Source: a virus. Taken from it: a DNA stretch of 34,753 nucleotides. The notes below the pieces were generated by a model. The model was given only the letters and a program-made list of their open reading frames with translations, ran no database searches and had not been told where the DNA came from. The position numbers and the translations under genes are program-made. The DNA lies in IMG/VR virus record IMGVR_UViG_3300042887_000887, positions 1 through 34,753 of that record. One strand, written 5' to 3'. Within the stretch, counting starts at the first letter, position 1, and each line of letters begins with the position of its first letter. This document shows, in pieces, positions 31,823 through 34,753 of the stretch.

Positions 31823-31830
31823 TATTTATA
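31823..31830 (-). promoter_or_regulatory. T4-type late promoter TATAAATA before the LamG gene
   Basis: A perfect minus-strand octamer in the 43-nt gap between the two LamG genes, 21 nt before the ATG. It would drive LamG-gp16-gp17 as one transcript. Confidence 0.75.
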
Positions 31831-31845
31831 GTGTAATAAAAACAT

Positions 31846-32583
31846 TTAAATTTCGTAAGTATCTTTAACTGCATTGTAATTCTGGGTTATCTCAGCACCA
31901 GACAATGCTCTGTTATACGCCCGCATCTGATAAAAAACTGGATATAGTGCGGAATTTGAGTTGTTTAGTGTATCTCCTCCAAAACCTATACCGTTATTAT
32001 TATGCCTTGCCCCAAAATAAAAATCATTTGTCGCAAAGAGTGTTTGATTACCAATAGTATCAGTTGTTCCAACTTGTGAACCATTTAAAAATAGACTAAT
32101 TTGTGTGCCATTGATAACAAAAATCCAATGTCTTATAGCATTACTTTCGGTTATGGTTACTGGAACTTCACCATTTGGGCTACCATAATATAAATTTGTT
32201 GAATTATCCATATATGCTAGGTATCCACCGCTAGTATCATAAATTTCATTACCCCAAATAGCTCCCCAAAATGATGTTGGATTAAATGAAGCAACTACCT
32301 CAATTGTTACAGTATTTGAAGCAATATTATAAGGAACACTAATATAATCCGTACCATTTGAATTCTCATTGTTTAGTCTTATGCCACCACCATTGTTTGA
32401 TACATACGATGGAGAACCTAAAAGTGTTGCATTACGACCATTGCCACTAGAATCAGTCCATGTAGTTCCAGATATTGGTGCAGTTTCTAAATTGAATTGC
32501 AAACCTGAAGTTACGATACCTGCTGGCAATAGTGGGTTTCCACGACGACCAAAGGAAAATGAACCGCTAAATGAACTGAGCAT
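31846..32583 (-). CDS. Structural protein with one LamG/concanavalin-A-like domain
   Basis: This is a 245-residue protein with the same N-terminal tag as its neighbour ([16 protein letters not shown]). It has one LamG-like unit: GLQFNLETAPISGTTWTDSSGNGRNATL, TVTIEVVASFNPTS, HWIFVINGTQISLFLNGSQVGTTDT, and the closing YNRALSGAEITQNYNAVKDTY. The shared tag and ending show that the two genes are paralogs, likely by duplication. The tag may attach both to a common virion site. The ATG overlaps the fibre stop by one base (TAATG). Confidence 0.85.
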   Translation of the reverse strand: MLSSFSGSFSFGRRGNPLLPAGIVTSGLQFNLETAPISGTTWTDSSGNGRNATLLGSPSYVSNNGGGIRLNNENSNGTDYISVPYNIASNTVTIEVVASFNPTSFWGAIWGNEIYDTSGGYLAYMDNSTNLYYGSPNGEVPVTITESNAIRHWIFVINGTQISLFLNGSQVGTTDTIGNQTLFATNDFYFGARHNNNGIGFGGDTLNNSNSALYPVFYQMRAYNRALSGAEITQNYNAVKDTYEI

Positions 32584-34753
32584 TATCCAAATGTGGTCAA
32601 TTGACCAAGAGTGATAAATGTTCCATTATTGTTCACAACACTGAAAGAAATTACATCCTTCTTGTTTGCATTTCCTGCTGGTGCAGTTGTGCTTCCTTGC
32701 CAATTAACAGTTTGCGCTACGCCACCAATTTGCACAAGATTCGCAACATATGCGGTTGAACTCTGATTGATGACAAGAGTGAATGCAGTTGCAGTATTTG
32801 CAGGAATTGTTACGTCGGTGAAATTTGCAGTGAAGTTTGCACTCACGCTTGAGTGTACAAATATATGACCTAATGCACAATTATGTGTGACTGTTCCAGT
32901 TGCACTTGATAATGCATTCGTTGTTTCAATTACTTCTTTGACATTTAATATATTAACTGTAGGATTTGCAGTAAATGCTGTTGTTTGTGTAGTGCTATCT
33001 GGGAACACTAAAGAGCCATTGTCTTTGAAATCCCAAACTTTATTGTAACTTTGTAGTTTGACGGATCCACTAGCATCAATCAAAATTTCATCATTGTCGT
33101 CATTGTTGGCTTCAATGTGAAGTCTTGTTGATTCACCAATTACAGGATACCATTTTATACTTGCAATGTCTCCACTGCCACCACCTGGATCGCTAGGGAA
33201 TATGATACCATCGTTTGCTGTATTTCCTGATGTTGGATATACCGCTATTGGCCAAGAGATATTTGCTCCAGATGCACCTTGAACACCTTGAGCGCCTTGA
33301 GCGCCAGCAGTACCCTGAGCGCCTTGTGGACCAACATCACTGATGTTGATTGTTCCAGCCATTGATGAATGAAATTGACACACATAATACAATGTGCTTG
33401 GCGCATTATAAGGAACAGCGAATGTTATTGTTCCGACAGCAGCACCACCATTCGTTACACCAGAGCTGTATATACTTCCAGAGGAATAAGCACCAGAAAC
33501 TGTTTGAATCCAGAAAGGATGACCGGAAGCATTTACACTAAATTGATAAGTAAATCCACGCAGTAAATTAAGAGTTGGATTGCTAGAACCATCGATTGAA
33601 TATGCACCAGCACCAACATTCGTAACTGTGTATGTTCTTGCGCCTAATGCACCCTGTACACCTTGTGCTCCTTGCGCTCCTTGGGCACCGACGGCACCTT
33701 GAGCACCAGTTCCTGTTGCTCCTTGAACACCTTGAGCACCAGTTGTGCCTTGTGCTCCAACTTCTCCTTGGGCACCGACGGCACCTTGAGCACCAGTTCC
33801 TGTTGCTCCTTGAACACCTTGTGCGCCTACATCACCTTGTGGACCAGCTGCACCTTGAGCACCAGTTCCTGTTGCTCCTTGAACACCTTGTGCGCCTACA
33901 TCACCTTGTGGACCAGCTGCACCTTGAGCACCAGTTCCTGTTGCTCCTTGAACACCTTGTGCGCCTACATCACCTTGTGGACCAGCTGCACCTTGAGTGC
34001 CAGCTCCCGTTGCTCCTTGAACGCCTTGTGCTCCTTGTGCACCTTGTGCGCCAATTTCACCTTTGTCGCTAGTTAAACCTTGTGCGCCTTGAACCCCAAC
34101 TTCTCCTTTACTGCCAACAGCACCTTGTACACCTTGTGCTCCGACATCACCTTTTGTGCCTTTTTCTCCTTTATCGCCAATATCACCCGTGAATGCTGTA
34201 GTTTGAATTGTGTTATCTGGAAATTTTATAGCGCCATTAGCATTAAAATCCCATAGACTAGGACCAGCGTTACCACCATTTTGTCCTACTGCTATTCTAA
34301 CAATACCTGATCCTGAAGTAGGATTAACATATACTGCCGCTATGTTACTAGTGCCGACGTTGTCAATATCTTCTACCCAAAGACTTGATACACCACCATT
34401 GCTACCACTTGATATTGATAGTAATGGTAGATTAGGATTTGATTGTAATAATGCAACATTTGATCCAAATACATTTGTAAGACCATTGATTACTAGATTG
34501 CCTGGCAATGTTAGATTACCATCTGTGTCAAATGTCCACATAGCATTACTACTATTACCATCATTACTGTTGATAATAACATTACCTGTGTTTGCTAACT
34601 TAACATAGAAGTTATCACTACCTAAGAACAACTCGGTTGCATACAAGTTTCCACTTGTCATATGTATATGGTCACCGTCAGCCGCTGTTGGATATATTAA
34701 TAACTGTTGATTGGCAGTAGTTCCACCTATTGGTTTTAAAGCAATAGCACTAC
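32583..34753 (-). CDS. Collagen-like fibre protein with a cupredoxin-like insert (partial; N-terminus outside window)
   Basis: The frame stays open to the right edge of the window, so ATG 34661 is internal and the true start is outside. About 723 residues are visible. In order: a beta-rich part with [13 protein letters not shown] and [12 protein letters not shown]; a Gly-X-Y collagen-like run ([16 protein letters not shown] onward, about 180 residues) with exact 23-residue repeats; a cupredoxin-like domain (SGHPFWI ... [12 protein letters not shown]); a second short Gly-X-Y run; a beta part with [12 protein letters not shown]; and a C-terminal domain ending [21 protein letters not shown]. The make-up fits a trimeric fibre in the tail or neck. 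Similar modular fibres occur in aquatic T4-like phages. Host receptor unknown. Confidence 0.85.
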   Translation of the reverse strand, partial: SAIALKPIGGTTANQQLLIYPTAADGDHIHMTSGNLYATELFLGSDNFYVKLANTGNVIINSNDGNSSNAMWTFDTDGNLTLPGNLVINGLTNVFGSNVALLQSNPNLPLLSISSGSNGGVSSLWVEDIDNVGTSNIAAVYVNPTSGSGIVRIAVGQNGGNAGPSLWDFNANGAIKFPDNTIQTTAFTGDIGDKGEKGTKGDVGAQGVQGAVGSKGEVGVQGAQGLTSDKGEIGAQGAQGAQGVQGATGAGTQGAAGPQGDVGAQGVQGATGTGAQGAAGPQGDVGAQGVQGATGTGAQGAAGPQGDVGAQGVQGATGTGAQGAVGAQGEVGAQGTTGAQGVQGATGTGAQGAVGAQGAQGAQGVQGALGARTYTVTNVGAGAYSIDGSSNPTLNLLRGFTYQFSVNASGHPFWIQTVSGAYSSGSIYSSGVTNGGAAVGTITFAVPYNAPSTLYYVCQFHSSMAGTINISDVGPQGAQGTAGAQGAQGVQGASGANISWPIAVYPTSGNTANDGIIFPSDPGGGSGDIASIKWYPVIGESTRLHIEANNDDNDEILIDASGSVKLQSYNKVWDFKDNGSLVFPDSTTQTTAFTANPTVNILNVKEVIETTNALSSATGTVTHNCALGHIFVHSSVSANFTANFTDVTIPANTATAFTLVINQSSTAYVANLVQIGGVAQTVNWQGSTTAPAGNANKKDVISFSVVNNNGTFITLGQLTTFG
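33782..34027 (-). repeat. 69-bp tandem repeats in the collagen-like region
   Basis: Copies start at 33782, 33851 and 33920; a diverged partial copy starts at 33989. Each codes for 23 residues, [23 protein letters not shown] with small changes. A related unit begins at 33695, 87 bp away, so an 18-bp insertion separates it. Near identity of the copies indicates recent expansion. Confidence 0.9.

Noticed and set aside
33695-34027. Tandem repeats as a CRISPR array
   Set aside because: Units are contiguous 69-bp coding repeats with no unique spacers, in frame with a fibre gene.
33632-34072. Plus-strand Leu/His-rich and Cys/Ser-rich frames in the collagen-like region
   Set aside because: They are reverse readings of the Gly-X-Y repeat, open only because the repeat lacks stops in these frames.
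34659-34661. ATG 34659-34661 as the fibre gene start
   Set aside because: The frame continues open to the window edge with fibre-like sequence ([19 protein letters not shown]), and no ribosome-binding site precedes this ATG.
1-34753. tRNA genes, integrase, attachment sites or insertion sequences
   Set aside because: None was seen; the gaps are too short for tRNAs, and no recombinase or terminal inverted repeats were found.

Overview
The window is a piece of the genome of a T4-like contractile-tailed phage (myovirus). The evidence is a near-continuous block of T4-family genes in recognisable order: gp16-gp17-gp18-gp19-gp20-gp67-gp21-gp22-gp23, then uvsY-uvsW-gp55-gp47-gp46. Gene order (uvsY and uvsW directly after the capsid gene, then gp55 and gp47/46), the phage peptide deformylase, the CobS-like ATPase and the collagen-like fibre resemble aquatic T4-like phages (the cyanophage/pelagiphage type) more than T4 itself. 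No photosynthesis gene, tRNA or host marker is visible, so the host cannot be named. Every gene I accept lies on the minus strand, so the window reads from its right end to its left end.

Layout in transcription order. (1) 34753-30426: an adhesion block. It holds a collagen-like fibre protein that enters from outside the window, with a cupredoxin-like insert, followed by two LamG/concanavalin-like proteins; the last overlaps gp16. (2) 30429-20111: packaging, tail and head genes (gp16, gp17, gp18, gp19, gp20, gp67, an unknown, a very basic core-type protein, gp21, gp22, gp23). These have T4 late-promoter octamers TATAAATA at three gene starts and close variants at others, and end in a strong terminator after gp23. 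(3) 19987-13163: a tail-tube-like protein (candidate gp3), then recombination and late transcription genes uvsY, uvsW, gp55, gp47 and gp46 with three small unknowns. (4) 13152-7737: peptide deformylase, a large metallopeptidase/VWA protein, small unknowns and a CobS/MoxR-type AAA+ ATPase. The VWA gene is bracketed by two related 73-75 bp intergenic cassettes. (5) 7725-7266: a self-contained unit of promoter, 5' stem-loop, small helix-turn-helix gene and terminator. (6) 7253-1: an own-promoter operon of nine tightly overlapping genes: TET/JBP-like dioxygenase, class II glutamine amidotransferase, GT-B glycosyltransferase, amidoligase, low-molecular-weight phosphatase, aGPT-Pplase/amino-acid:DNA-transferase-like protein, P-loop kinase, GT-A glycosyltransferase, and a T4 gp1-like dNMP kinase cut by the window edge.

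The operon in (6) is the most interesting part. Its families are those known or predicted to build hypermodified DNA bases: oxidise the base methyl, phosphorylate the hydroxymethyl, replace the phosphate with an amino-containing group, then amidate and glycosylate. The particular combination here predicts a heavily decorated pyrimidine, probably protecting the phage DNA from host nucleases. The base and the final chemistry cannot be read from the sequence.

There is no gene-free stretch longer than 300 bases; the largest gap (7192-7332) holds a terminator and a promoter.
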